Source: Xiphophorus maculatus (taxonomy: Eukaryota; Chordata; Actinopteri; Cyprinodontiformes; Poeciliidae). From it: 64,000 nt of DNA. Where the stretch lies: assembly GCF_002775205.1 (NCBI RefSeq), contig NC_036444.1, positions 4,940,501 through 5,004,500 on the forward strand. The letters are read 5' to 3'. A program made the position numbers and the translations under genes. The notes below the pieces were generated by a model, which made no database searches, was not told the DNA's origin, and saw nothing but the letters and a program-made list of their open reading frames with translations. This document shows positions 22,173 to 31,942 of the stretch, one piece after another. The first letter of the stretch is position 1, and each line of letters begins with the position of its first letter.

Positions 22173-23004
22173 TGCTCTGATTGGCCGAGAGGAGCAGGTC
22201 CGGAGTGCTGCTCAAAGCCTTAACTCTCACAGAAACAGGTGCTGCTTTGACACTGAAGGCACCTTCCTCACCCTGCCTCACTCCTCTTCCTCACTCGTCA
22301 TTAGTTTCCCACCGCACTTTTCAACCCAGGCTGAAGCTGAGCTGAACTGCTGTCATTCCTCCTCGACTTCTCCGCTTCGAAGTGCCATCTCTGAGGGGGT
22401 GATGAAGAGGAGGAGGAAGAGGAGGCCGCTCACCTTCCTCACAGATTGTCCGCAGCGCGCCGCGTTCAGCGCCGTGTGATGTAGAGGCTTAAAGCAGAGA
22501 CTGAAGTGTTCAGCACCGAGTTTTTGTTATGTGAGACTCTTTGGTTTTTGGTTTGGGGGACGCCGTCCTGTGAGAGGACAGTGGCGGTGGGGAGGTGGGC
22601 GGGGTCAAAGGTTATAGGTGGACAGTCCTGACTGCAGACTGATTGGACAGGTGAGACTGAATCTGCGGATCATGAAAAAACCCCGTGTTTTTTGTTTTTA
22701 AAAGGAGAGCGACCGTTTTCCCACCGATGGGGGAAACCACAGGACTGTTCAAGCCCCGCCCCCTATCCTTCTTAAAACCCAGTTGCACTACGGTGTGTTT
22801 TGGTGCTACATGAGCCTGAACAGAAGTGTGTGTGTGCGTGTGTGTGATTTTAATGAATGACTTTTGATTTCATCCATCATGTCTGTTTGTTCACGGTTCT
22901 GTTCCAGAATCCGGTCCGTCATCCAGACCTCCAGGAGTTCTGGAAAACTTTGGACCAGCGAAACCGAGTCAAAATCTACGGCGGGATATCAAAGCCAGGC
23001 TAAT

Positions 23005-23430
23005 AAACAAAATTTAAATGAAATTACAAGAATAAAGTTGTAACATTATGAGAATAAAGCTGCAGTGTAATAACTTTATTCTAGTAGGACCAGACTAGGT
23101 GGAAAAAGAGAGAAACGTCTTTACGCGAAAAGTCTCAGTATTGTGAGAAAAAAGTTGTAATATTACTGAAAGTTGTAGAAGAATAAAGCCGTAATATTAC
23201 AAAAATTAAGTCAGAATATTATAATGTACCATGCGCACTACTATAACTTATTGTAATATTAAGGCTTAATTCTCGCGCTACTACAGCTTTATTTGTCGTA
23301 GAAGAGCGACTTTGGAGAACAGTCATCATATTACAGTAGCTTATTCTCGCATTACGACTTTATTCTCGCATTACGACTTTATTCTCGCGATGCTTTGAAT
23401 TCTTGTAATATTACAAACTTTTTCTCACGT
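23005..23430. repeat. GAATAAAGTC-type palindromic repeat block
   Basis: Degenerate repetition of a unit like agaataaagttgtaatatta on the plus strand passes into its complement (tattctcgcattacgacttt) in the right half. The same family appears at 29535-29930 and 44215-44650. Each unit carries AATAAA. Confidence 0.8.
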
Positions 23431-24488
23431 TCCAGGATTAGTTTCATAATTTAATTTTTTTCTTTTCTTATCCTGGACCTGATACTACGTCATAAATCTC
23501 ATCCAGAGTCCTAGCAGAACTTCATCAGGAACAGAACAGCAGACCCGATCCAGGAAGGTCTGTTTGAGGAGCAGAAATGGACCAGAACTGCCTAACGGAT
23601 CCGGGTCGGAAACTCGACTTCTGTCTCTTTTTTCAAAATGACTCCTAACAAATCCTGTGTCTGCCAGAACTGGGTTCTGGTTCCGTACCGGGTTTGTTTT
23701 TGAGTCAGAACGTTCAAAGGCCCAATCAGGTTTCTTTTTCCGCCCTTTGAGCGCCGGCCAATCAAATCATGGACTGACTTTGTTCCTGATCATGTGACTG
23801 ATCCGGTTGTTTCTGCAAAGCAGCGCTGAGTTCTCCTCCTCAGCATCCGGTTCCGACCCAATCAGAACTCTGCTGCAGTAAATCTCTTCATGAAGGCATC
23901 TTCCAGCGGTTCTGATGGACTCTGCACTTCAACAGGATTACGACCAGAACTTCTCCTGAATTGATCCCACGGAGCCCGCTGGTGTCGTCAGTGTGTTCAA
24001 ACTCTGAACCTGGACTGGTGAAGTTCTGTTTCTGGTTCCGGTTCTAATCGGATCGGAGTACCAACCGAAGCTCTAAGCGTTTACCAGCTGATCTGGAGTC
24101 AGATTCAACATAAGAAACTGGAGAAGTGCCCTCAAAGCATCATGGGATTCGGAGTTCTGTTCGGTAAAATTAAAGCAACTTGACGCCTCCAGACCTTCAT
24201 CTCCTCCTCCTCCTCATCCTCCTCTGCTGTCTGTGGATCCATGTGACGTTCGGTACCGATCGCCGTGGTAGTTACATATCTGTTACCATGGCAACAGCAA
24301 AACCTCCTGAGCTGACTTGATTGGTGAATGCTTTAGACCCAGTTTCTCTGTGACGTGTGTGTGTGTGTGTGTGTGTGTTCAGGTTGCAGAGGGATGAGTG
24401 TAAACGCTGAACGGTACTGCTGTGTCAGGATCCCACTGTGGAGTTCGGACGGCTCCGACCCGATTCTTTGACTTTTAGACGTGATGTA

Positions 24489-24494
24489 ATTAAA
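24489..24494 (+). terminator. ambra1: Candidate ambra1 polyadenylation signal ATTAAA
   Basis: The ATTAAA variant is followed 20-50 bases later by TG-rich sequence. It is a position and motif inference only. Confidence 0.45.
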
Positions 24495-24627
24495 GAGCTT
24501 TGAGAGTTTCTCTGTGATGTGACGAATGTTTGTGTCTTATCCACACGATTCAACACTAACATATTTCATTCATAAAATACAAAAATAAATTATAAATATG
24601 ACTTTTTTTTTCTTTCTTTTTAACGTT

Positions 24628-24720
24628 AAATCAGAGGTGTTCAAAGTATGGCTGCGGGCCGTGTGTGGACCTCGGACTGAGTTTGTGCGGCCCCCAAACT
24701 GCAGCTCAATAAGGATGCAG
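24628..24720 (+). mobile_element. hAT-like remnant, GGGGTGTCCAAAGTG family
   Basis: gaggtgttcaaagtatggct followed by gcgggccg, ggacctcgg and gcggccccc resembles the left end seen near 34.21 and 57.13 kb. The right end is not found. Confidence 0.45.
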
Positions 24721-26006
24721 AAGATGTTGGACTTTTTATTTGCAACCAGGGCAAAATTATTACTGACATAATGTTCCATGGAAAATTTTAAGTATGACAC
24801 AAATTTTATATCTTTTTATAAACAAGCTTTTATAAGTAGAACCATGTTTATCCAGAGACTTTTACTAAAAAACCGGCTCTGCTGCACATAACTCAGCTTT
24901 GAATTTGGCTAAATATAGCTACCATTTAGAAAGGAAGTGACTTCAGTAAACATGTGAAATCTTTTTGTCTTTTTTGAGCTATGGTGGTTAACATCCTTTT
25001 CTACAGAAAAATGCTATTTGTTTCATTTTAGATTGTTTTTTTGGTTGTTTTTTTTTTTTTTTTTTTTGCTATTTCCTTGACCCAGCTGTTTGACTAAACA
25101 GTTCTGGTCCATGTGACAAAACGTTTGTCTTAAACAATGGAGTTCTTTCTCTATTTTGTCCCAAAAATCCCTCACAACTGATCATTATTTTCTTATTTGT
25201 TATTATTCCAGATCAGTCCAAATTAATTTCAAATAACTGCAGTTCTTAAATTCAGATTCAGTCAAATTCAGTTTGAGAATACTGGGTATGTAAATGATCC
25301 CAGCTGATTGCGCCGAGTCATTGACTCGCTAGCAATTCTCTTCTTGAGCAAGCATGTGGGGAAAGTGGAGAGGAACACTCTGCTTTTAACAGGAAGAGAC
25401 TCCCATCACAATCCAGCTGTGACTCAGGGTTGAGAGAAAAATAAACAGGAGGACTTGTAGGGATGCACCCATGTGTACAATTTTGCTGTTATGGCCAATA
25501 TTTCCCAATATTTTTACAAATTTGTTTAAAAACTGTAAAAGCATGTAAAATGAAATTAGGTCACACCTAAACAACATGTGGGTCTGAGTTTAGGAATATT
25601 CCTCCTATGATAAAAACAAATTCAATCTTAATTTCTTATAATTATTACAGAAACGTCAAATTAAATCAGACTGAACAGGCGATACTTGGGATGTTTTGTC
25701 CGGTCAACTCGGTCCGGTTGGCAACAAAATCACAACATTCTTACATTTTCAGCTGCTGCGGTTCGTTTTCACAACAATCCAAACCGTTTGAGAAACCTTC
25801 AGCAGGAAGGTTCTGTAGCTGGAGGTGAGTGAAGAAGGTATTGCTGAGGTTAAAGGGTCAAACCATCAGGGCTTGAGAGAAGGATGAAGTTGTGAGCTAC
25901 CGTCGCCATGGTAACACCTGTCCAACGGATCAGACAACGGCTTGATCTTTTTTTCAGAGACGACTACATGAAAGATTTCCTTAACAGAACAGAAAGAGGA
26001 AATCCG

Positions 26007-26535
26007 TTAAAGGAGACCTATTATACGTCAGGTTAGGACGGATCTGTGGTCTATTCAAAACATGCTCATTTTTGCACAAAGTCATTCTTGGTGAGATTTT
26101 AGTCAGTTCTGACAACTCTGACCTCCTTTGGGACCTCCTGTCACTTTAAATCCAACTAAGCTGCTGCAGGCCACGCCCCCCAACTCAACGTTTACACTCC
26201 CACATAAAAATGACTGTAACCGTACATATTTGAAAAGCAGAAGTGGAGCCTCCTATGCAACCAACAAGAAGGCAGCAGGTGCTTTCTGGATGGTAAGAAC
26301 ATTTGTCTGTTCCAGCAGCCATTGTACAGTGGCAAAACTGACTATTACCTAGTTTGGGTTGCTAAGTAACAGTATAGCGTGACTTAGCAATTAGGGGGCT
26401 TTTGAAACAGCTCATTTTCCAAAAACATTAGCCTATTGCCAAAAAACAACAGTTTTTTTTAAAGTGTTTGGTCTGTTTTTAAATAGAAGTATAAAAATGT
26501 GCAATTGTGAATTTTAATTGACACGTTCCATTTAA
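26007..26535. mobile_element. piggyBac-like MITE with TTAA ends
   Basis: It is flanked by TTAA at both ends, with left terminus TTAAAGGAGACCTATTATA and right terminus, in complement, TTAAATGGAACGTGTC. It shares aagcagaagtggagcctcct and ggtttctggatggtaag-like blocks with the copy at 54746-55626. The superfamily is inferred from TTAA. Confidence 0.6.
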
Positions 26536-26889
26536 AAAGAAGACAGAGGATCCTGGAAATGTGTGTTCTGGACAGAAAGAGACCAGGAAGAACTAAGCTG
26601 AGGAGTTCCTCTTTTTAACACGGTAGTGGCGGTGTCATGGCACGGGCCTGTGTGACTCTGTACTGTAAACATCACTTGTTAAAATTACGGAAATATACAC
26701 AACAGCTTTGGAGAACTTTCTCATTAATTTAATGGAATTTAGTCACTTTTTGTCAATGATCAATAATCTACTGATCAGGTTTTATGTTTATATTAAAGCT
26801 TATTCAACATTTTGTCCTTTTTTTTCATGTGTATTTTTAAATCTATGAACTTTTCATGCCCTCCTGCATGAAGCTGACTTCTGCTGTTG

Positions 26890-27106
26890 GTCAGTGATGA
26901 AGACGATGTGATGTTTCCTCCTGCTGCCGGCGTTACGGCCCTCATGAGGCTGATCTGAGGTCAGATCAGGCGGCGGCAGCAGCGACCGCAGGGTGAGGCT
27001 CTGACGATGAGGAGGGACGAACTCTTCCTCACGTCCTTATAAGCCAGCCGCTCTGAGTGAAGGCGACGGTGATCAGCCTGAGCAGCTGCAGCAGCTTCAT
27101 AACCAG
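26890..27106 (+). promoter_or_regulatory. chrm4: chrm4 core promoter and noncoding exon 1
   Basis: A GC-richer island in AT-rich flanks contains a TATA-type box, TATAAG at 27038-27043. About 30 bp downstream would be the start, and the exon ends at a strong donor, AACCAG|GTGAGA (last base 27106). The chrm4 coding exon has an acceptor-like site at 28608, so a 5' noncoding exon is expected and this fits. I looked for a full RE1/NRSE silencer element, known near mammalian CHRM4, and did not see one here. Confidence 0.55.
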
Positions 27107-27589
27107 GTGAGATTTTTACTGATTTATTTCATTCATTGAAATTTCCTGCATTCAGAAGAATCAGGAAATGTTTTAATTACATTTATGACTTTCTGTATAA
27201 TCATTAAAAATGCTGCTAGATCAGAAATTAATTAGAAATGATCAACTTTCACTTAACCCGATCAAATATGTTTTTTTTTAATTGATTTCCTCCACTTAAT
27301 GTGGACGTAGCTCACATTTGGAGTATTGAACTAATGTCTTTATTTGAAACTAAATCAGCTTTTAGACAATAAAAGTTGTGAATAAGAAGATTTTTGTTAT
27401 ATTTAGAGCTAAACATTGTGTAAGAAGACAAACGAAAATAAAACCTTAGCTGGGGGGATTTTGGAAAAATAACTGCAGGAACTGTAAAAATTCAAATTAA
27501 ATTAAACAAATACTTTTTTGAACCCAAAAATAATTTAATTAATGGGCTTTGTGCGTCTTAAGGTGCTGAAAGATGGTAAAGCAATTGAT

Positions 27590-27760
27590 GTAATTTGGCA
27601 CCTTACAGATAAATACAGCTTTAATTTGATTGAGAAAATAAAACTTGAACACACAGTTTTATTTTGAAGGTTCTATTTATGTCCAGAGGTCCACAGAAAA
27701 CGTTGTGGCGGGCCGGATGTGGCCCCTGGTCCTCGCGTTTGACACACGTAGATGCAGCGT
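27590..27760 (+). mobile_element. Repeat remnant with GTGGCGGGCCGGATGTGGCC core
   Basis: It shares gaaggttctatttatg, tgtggcgggccggat and gcgtttgacacacgt-like wording with 60355-60500. Ends are unclear; the terminus style suggests a hAT-like origin. Confidence 0.45.
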
Positions 27761-28061
27761 CAACTCTTCTCTCTGGCCTTCATGTTTCTCCTAGAAAACT
27801 TTCGACGTTAAACTTTGACTGCACAAAGATTCACTTTCACAACAGTAGGAAGAACCTGCAACTTTTCAGATGATTCTGTCGATGAATCGTATTCAAATGG
27901 CACATTCTGCAATTTTTTTTCATTTAAGCCTTTTTATGCAATGTTACAATACAGTAAAATAAATAAATTTGTTTTCTTAAATCAGAAAATGTACATTTTA
28001 TTGCCTAAAATGCCGTATCATAGCATTTCTTTAGGGGAGGTTTGATCCTGGATGCATCTGC

Positions 28062-28595
28062 AGCTCGAAACATCAACATGTGAAAAGCTACAAAGCCTTA
28101 GCAGAATGCTCAGCCCCGTCTGCTTGACAGAATACAGTGTAGCGCCGATCTATTGGTTATTTTGGGGGATTTTTTTTGATGAAGGTGATTAATTAGGTGA
28201 AGCTAACACTGCTACTAGAGGACTTCTGGGTAAAACATATTCACAAGAACATTTTATCTTAAATGCAAAATGTATGCATTTTATGTAGCGTTCTGGTTTA
28301 GTTTCTGCTCTGAGTGAGTTATTCTTTCACCAACTGGCCTTTATATGAGGGTATACGCCAGTTAACGTAATCGATTACTAAATTAGTTGCCAATTATTGA
28401 AATAATTGATTAATCAATTAATTCCTAGTTTTCAGTTTTCTTTTCTTGTGACCTCTGGTCATGATGTTGGCGCTCTAACAAGGCTCTCAGAGGCTTTGGA
28501 AGAGAAAAAGGTCCACAGAATCACAGAATACTCCAGTTAACGATTAATTGATTGCTAAATTAGTTGACAATTAAACTGATTAATCGTTTCAGCCC
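28062..28595. mobile_element. hAT-like element adjoining the chrm4 coding exon
   Basis: The right terminus gattaatcgtttcagccc is the complement of the family end at 8459. The left end is lost. The interior phrase ttaaatgcaaaatgtatg matches the 57921 copy. The element stops 13 bp before the presumed splice acceptor and 32 bp before the chosen chrm4 start codon. Confidence 0.6.
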
Positions 28596-28627
28596 ACATT
28601 GCTCGCAGCTTGGGTGGAGGCAGCATT

Positions 28628-29497
28628 ATGCCTGGGCTCATGGTGCCTGCAGGAAGCGTGGGTCTGATGGCGGACCCCACCCTCAACGCCTCCACTTGGC
28701 CCCGCCCCTCTGTGAACGCCTCATCCCAGTATCCAATCGGAGCGTACGGCACTGCCGAGCTGATCCTGGTTGTCATGGCAACCGTCTCCCTGAGCGTTCT
28801 AACCGTTGTCGGCAACACGCTGGTCATCCTGTCCATCAAGGTGAACCGCCACCTGCAGACCGTCAACAACTACTTCCTGCTGAGCCTGGCGGCCGCCGAC
28901 CTGTTCATCGGCCTGCTGTCCATGAACTTGTACACGATGTACCGACTGCGGGGCCGCTGGCCGCTGGGGGCCGCGCTCTGCGACACCTGGCTCGTCCTGG
29001 ACTACGGGGTGAGCAACGCGTCGGTGCTGAACCTGCTGCTGATCAGTTTGGACCGCTACCTGTGCACAACATGGCCGCTCAGCTACCCGGTGCAGCGGAC
29101 GGGCCGCGTGGCGGGCCTGATGATCGGCGGCGCCTGGCTGCTGTCATTCTTGCTTTGGGCGCCCGCCATCTTGTGCTGGCAGAGCGTCGGCGGCCGGCGG
29201 GTCATCCCGGACGGACACTGCTACATCCACCTCCTGGCGAGCCCGGCCGTCACGCTGGGCACCACGCTGTCGTCCTTCTACCTGCCGGCGCTCGTCATGA
29301 TCGGGTTGTACAGCCGGTTGTCGGCCGCCAGCCGCCGCAGGCTGACTTCTCTTCAGGCGGAGCAGGGGACGCCTAAGACGGGGGACCCGCCGGTGAAAGG
29401 CTTCACCTGGAAACGACGCAGCTGGATGGCCAGCAACCTGGGTTCTGATCTGTCTCTGAACCAGCGGGGAAGTCCGGCGAACAGCTGTAAACGCCTG
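28628..29497 (+). CDS. chrm4: chrm4 coding exon 1 (N-terminus to TM5 and early loop 3)
   Basis: It encodes residues 1-290, ending SCKRL. The donor CTG|GTAGGT lies in phase 0. The open frame runs on for about 100 bp into repeat sequence before a stop, which is why the exon end is set by the splice site and not the stop. Confidence 0.85.
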
Positions 29498-30750
29498 GTA
29501 GGTAATCTACCTACAGTACGGAGTATTAGGGCCGTACTAATAAAAATAAAAAAAATGAAGTCATATTTCCAGAATAAATTAATATTTAGAGAATAAAGTC
29601 TCAATGTGATAACAATACGAGAATAAAGTCATATTTTGAGAATAAATTAATAAGAAAAAAGTCATAATAATGGGAATAAAGTTGTATTCTGGAAATAAAT
29701 GTATAATATTTTGAATAAAAAGTTAGTTATAATATTTTAAGAACAATGTAATAATGCTACAATAAAATAATATTTCCAGAATAAATTAATATTTTGGAGA
29801 ATAATGTAGTAATATGAGAATAAAGTCATGACTTTATTCTGGTAATACTATGAGTTTATTTTTGTATTATTTCCACTTTATTCTCGTAATATGACTTGAT
29901 TTTCGTTTCATTTTTCTTTGCATGGCCCTAAAACTCTGTCCAACATCTGCGTCTTCATAGCACATCAGTAATTTTTGAATTAGAAGTTGACTTTGCTCCG
30001 CTATTAAGGTAAAACTTAAGGTGCTTGTTGTGTGTTTTCATTTCTAAAAGGAAGCATAAAGTGCATTTTCCATCCCAAACCAGACTGGACCGTTTGTCTG
30101 TCCTGTTCTGGTAAACCTCCGCCATCTTTGTTTCTGTGTCAATGGCTCCGCCTCAAGATATCCAGCGGCGCCCTCTACTGGATGGCGTTGAAACTATACC
30201 ACCAAAAGAAGGCCTGAGCGGACGTTATTGGTTAATCGATTGGAACTCATTTTAATCTAATAAACAATTAATCGACAGTTGTTTGCATCCCTGCTGCTGC
30301 CTGTCAGTTCTGAAGGAACTGTGTCTTCACTAAACGAACTGTCTGTCTCATCAGCAGCCGCTCTCCCGAACCTCCTCATGCGCAGCGGGAGACGAAGACG
30401 CCTTATCGATCACCGACCTCCACAGCTCGGCCTCCGCGGCGCTGACCTCCTGCCCCAGCTTCCGGTCCCAGGAGCGGAGGAGGCGCCGGGTGATGGCGCG
30501 GGAGAGGAGGATGACCAACACCATCCTCGCCATCTTGTTGGCCTTCATCATCACCTGGACACCCTACCACGTCATGGCGGTCATCGCCGCCTTTCGTCAC
30601 ATCCGAATCCCCGACGCTCTGTGGACTACGGGCTACTGGCTGTGCTACGTCAACAGCACCATCAACCCCTGCTGCTACTCGCTGTGCAACGTCACGTTCC
30701 GGAAAACCTTCTGCTGCCTGCTGAGCTGCCGCACCCGGAAGCTGCGTTAA
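28628..30750 (+). CDS. chrm4: chrm4: muscarinic acetylcholine receptor M4 (two coding exons)
   Basis: A seven-transmembrane Gi/o-coupled acetylcholine receptor of 421 aa in this model, encoded by 28628-29497 and 30355-30750. Visible marks: N-glycosylation sites N20 and N30, N63 (1.50), D91 (2.50), C118-C198 disulfide pair, D125 and Y126 (3.32/3.33), DRY at 142-144, W170 and W177, FYLP at 217-220, W358 (6.48), Y361 (6.51), NPCCY at 394-398. Position 6.52, Asn in mammalian muscarinic receptors, is His362; 5.46 is Ser216 instead of Ala. The third loop is about 110 residues, much shorter than the human one, and is interrupted by an intron; mammalian CHRM4 is uninterrupted. M4 rather than M2 is favoured by neighbours ambra1, mdk and dgkz. 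The start could also be the ATG at 28667, whose MADPTLNAS resembles the human MANFTPVNGS. Confidence 0.88.
29535..29930 (+). repeat. GAATAAAGTC-type repeat block in the chrm4 intron
   Basis: At least a dozen degenerate units of the form gagaataaagtcatatt, passing into the complement near 29840-29900. Several AATAAA hexamers are in chrm4 sense orientation. Confidence 0.85.
30005..30297 (-). mobile_element. MITE with CAGAGGGCGCCGCTGG core, inverted copy
   Basis: The plus strand reads ccagcggcgccctctactgg and aagtgcattttccatccc, complements of the cores at 39.9-40.6 and 51.4-51.8 kb. The end near 30297 reads gtttgcatccctgc. Confidence 0.6.
30355..30750 (+). CDS. chrm4: chrm4 coding exon 2 (late loop 3, TM6, TM7, tail)
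   Basis: It encodes residues 291-421: an S/A-rich and then arginine-rich loop end ([20 protein letters not shown]), TM6 with TWTPYH, TM7 with [15 protein letters not shown], and a short tail with cysteines. The acceptor CATCAG|CAG could also be used one codon later. Stop TAA at 30748. Confidence 0.88.
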   Translation, partial: QPLSRTSSCAAGDEDALSITDLHSSASAALTSCPSFRSQERRRRRVMARERRMTNTILAILLAFIITWTPYHVMAVIAAFRHIRIPDALWTTGYWLCYVNSTINPCCYSLCNVTFRKTFCCLLSCRTRKLR

Positions 30751-31530
30751 CGCTGAAACAGGTGAAACAGGAAGCAGGTGTTTACCGTGATGCATTAGTA
30801 GAAAGAAGATGGAGTTAACGTCCGCCATATAACTCAGAAAATGTCTAAAACATTCTTCTTTCGAAACTCAGAAATGTAAATGTTTTTCTAGAAAATTGTT
30901 CTGAAATTAATCTGAAAATTTCCGAATTGTAAATGCTATATAAATTTGCATCAAGTATTTACCACAGCATATTATTAGATAGGAAAAAATGAGTAAATTT
31001 TCTTCAAAGGACTCAATTGTCCGAAAGTCTTAAATTTTTTACGTATTCAATTAAAAGGAGCATTTTTGGCCTTTAAAACTCATTAATGTAAATGTTTTTC
31101 TATAAAATGTCTGAGATCACTGTGAAAATTTGTTTTTCAAGAACATTTTTGACTTTTCAAACTAAGAAATTTCCTTTTTTTTCAAAGAAAATTTGTGAGA
31201 TTAATCTAAAATTTTCTGATTTCTTTCTAACAAATTTGCAACTTTTCAAAGTTTTGTTTTTTTTTCTAGAAAATTTCTGAGAATAATCTCGAGAATCTAT
31301 TCAAAATAATTAGAAATCTGTTCAGTCAGGAATTTGTTCAGGTTCAGGAGCTCATGAAGAAAACTTTAGTAAATAATTTAAAATCCTTTTGAATCAACAA
31401 TCTGAAATTGGGAATCTGTTCAAGAATCGGTTCAGGTTTGTAGCTGAAACATTCTCCGTCGTATCTGATCAGTTTTCCATCAGCCTCACAGAAATCATGT
31501 TGCTTTAATAGACAAACACACAAAAGTTTT
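30751..31530. other. chrm4 3' flank / convergent intergenic segment
   Basis: chrm4 3' UTR of unknown length; ATTAAA at 31050 and AATAAA at 31599 are plus-strand candidates, the latter inside the antisense mdk 3' UTR. Most of the rest is the AAATTTCTGAGATTAATCT degenerate repeat (about 30835-31330). Confidence 0.5.
30835..31330. repeat. Degenerate AAATTTCTGAGATTAATCT repeat
   Basis: The phrases agaaaattt, ctgagattaatct and aactcagaaatt recur every 60-100 bp. The same wording occurs at 32185-32620, 42850-43150 and 61560-61745. Confidence 0.6.
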
Positions 31531-31922
31531 CACCAAAACAATGTACAGCATTTATTTGTTCATTTGTACAAGTCTTATCAATAATCTGTAATTCCAAAAA
31601 TAAACTTTCCCTCAGTTCAGATGTTGAAGCATCAAACTGTGGATGATCTGCCGGATCAACTTTTCCCCTAAAAACTTTTAAAACTACAGGGAGGAGCATT
31701 AAACTACCAGCTACTGAACGAAGGTTATTCTGATCAGCTAAAGCTTAAATCCAAGGAAAACGGGAGAACATCAAATCAGAGCAGGAGTCAGCGAGTCGGA
31801 CGGGTCAGTTTGAGGACAGGAAGTCTGTTTTGGAGTCTCTGGTTTTAAATTTGAAGAAGGGAAGACGATTGTTCAGCTGGTGGAGGAGGAGAAATCCTGT
31901 CGTCTTCTGGTCCACTCTCCCT
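31530..31922 (-). other. mdk: mdk 3' UTR
   Basis: Follows the TGA at 31925-31923 up to the polyadenylation site. No repeats are evident. It is tail-to-tail with chrm4. Confidence 0.55.
31551..31556 (-). terminator. mdk: mdk polyadenylation signal AATAAA
   Basis: The minus strand reads caaataaatgctg about 370 bp after the stop, followed by T/G-containing sequence. A reasonable 3' end for mdk near 31530. Confidence 0.55.
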
Positions 31923-31942
31923 TCAGTTTGATTTCTTCTCCC
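31923..31942 (-). CDS. mdk: mdk coding exon 4 (last)
   Basis: Twenty coding bases: GEKKSN and stop. The acceptor is CTTCAG|GGG; phase 1 joins K-K-T-R of exon 3. Short terminal exons with lysine-rich tails are normal for midkine. Confidence 0.78.

Larger units (their letters stand above)
22173..24510 (+). other. ambra1: ambra1 3' UTR (inferred extent)
   Basis: No coding sequence is seen after the stop. Two candidate ends exist: AATAAA at 23002 and ATTAAA at 24489 followed by TG-rich sequence (tttgtgtctt). I favour the second for the long form. The region includes an AATAAA-rich repeat at 23005-23430, which could cause alternative polyadenylation, and a GT microsatellite at 24356-24380. Confidence 0.5.
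24511..26880. other. Intergenic region between ambra1 and chrm4
   Basis: No gene is recognised. It contains a hAT-like remnant near 24628-24720, a poly-T run at about 25050, the TTAA-flanked element at 26007-26535, and otherwise unremarkable sequence. Confidence 0.6.
27107..28608 (+). other. chrm4: chrm4 5' intron (inferred)
   Basis: It contains a repeat remnant at about 27590-27760 shared with 60355-60500 (gtggcgggccggatgtggcc) and the hAT-like element at 28062-28595. It ends at ttgctcgcag just before the coding exon. Confidence 0.5.
29498..30354 (+). other. chrm4: chrm4 intron inside the third intracellular loop
   Basis: 857 bp, bounded by GTAGGT and CTCATCAG. It is almost filled with repeats: an AATAAA-rich block (29535-29930) and a small MITE (30005-30297). 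The coding frame cannot be read through it. Confidence 0.8.

Noticed and set aside
22160-22180. Splice donor at the ambra1 stop (AGCAG|GTAGTG) leading to a further exon
   Set aside because: No downstream exon with family similarity was found, and the in-frame TAG fits the expected end of the protein. Only transcripts could settle it.
22511-22530. Partial RE1-like word ttcagcaccgag in the ambra1 3' UTR
   Set aside because: The second half-site of the RE1 consensus is absent.
28610-28627. Upstream TTG extension of the chrm4 reading frame
   Set aside because: Not an ATG, and it lies next to the presumed splice acceptor; ATG codons at 28628 and 28667 are better starts.
28564-29376. 270-aa plus-strand frame overlapping chrm4
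   Set aside because: Out-of-frame shadow rich in R, H, P and A; the receptor frame has all transmembrane motifs.
29498-29596. Continuation of chrm4 exon 1 to the stop at 29596 as a natural truncated receptor
   Set aside because: The extra residues are translated repeat, and the TM6-TM7 exon downstream fits in phase. A minor truncated isoform is not excluded.
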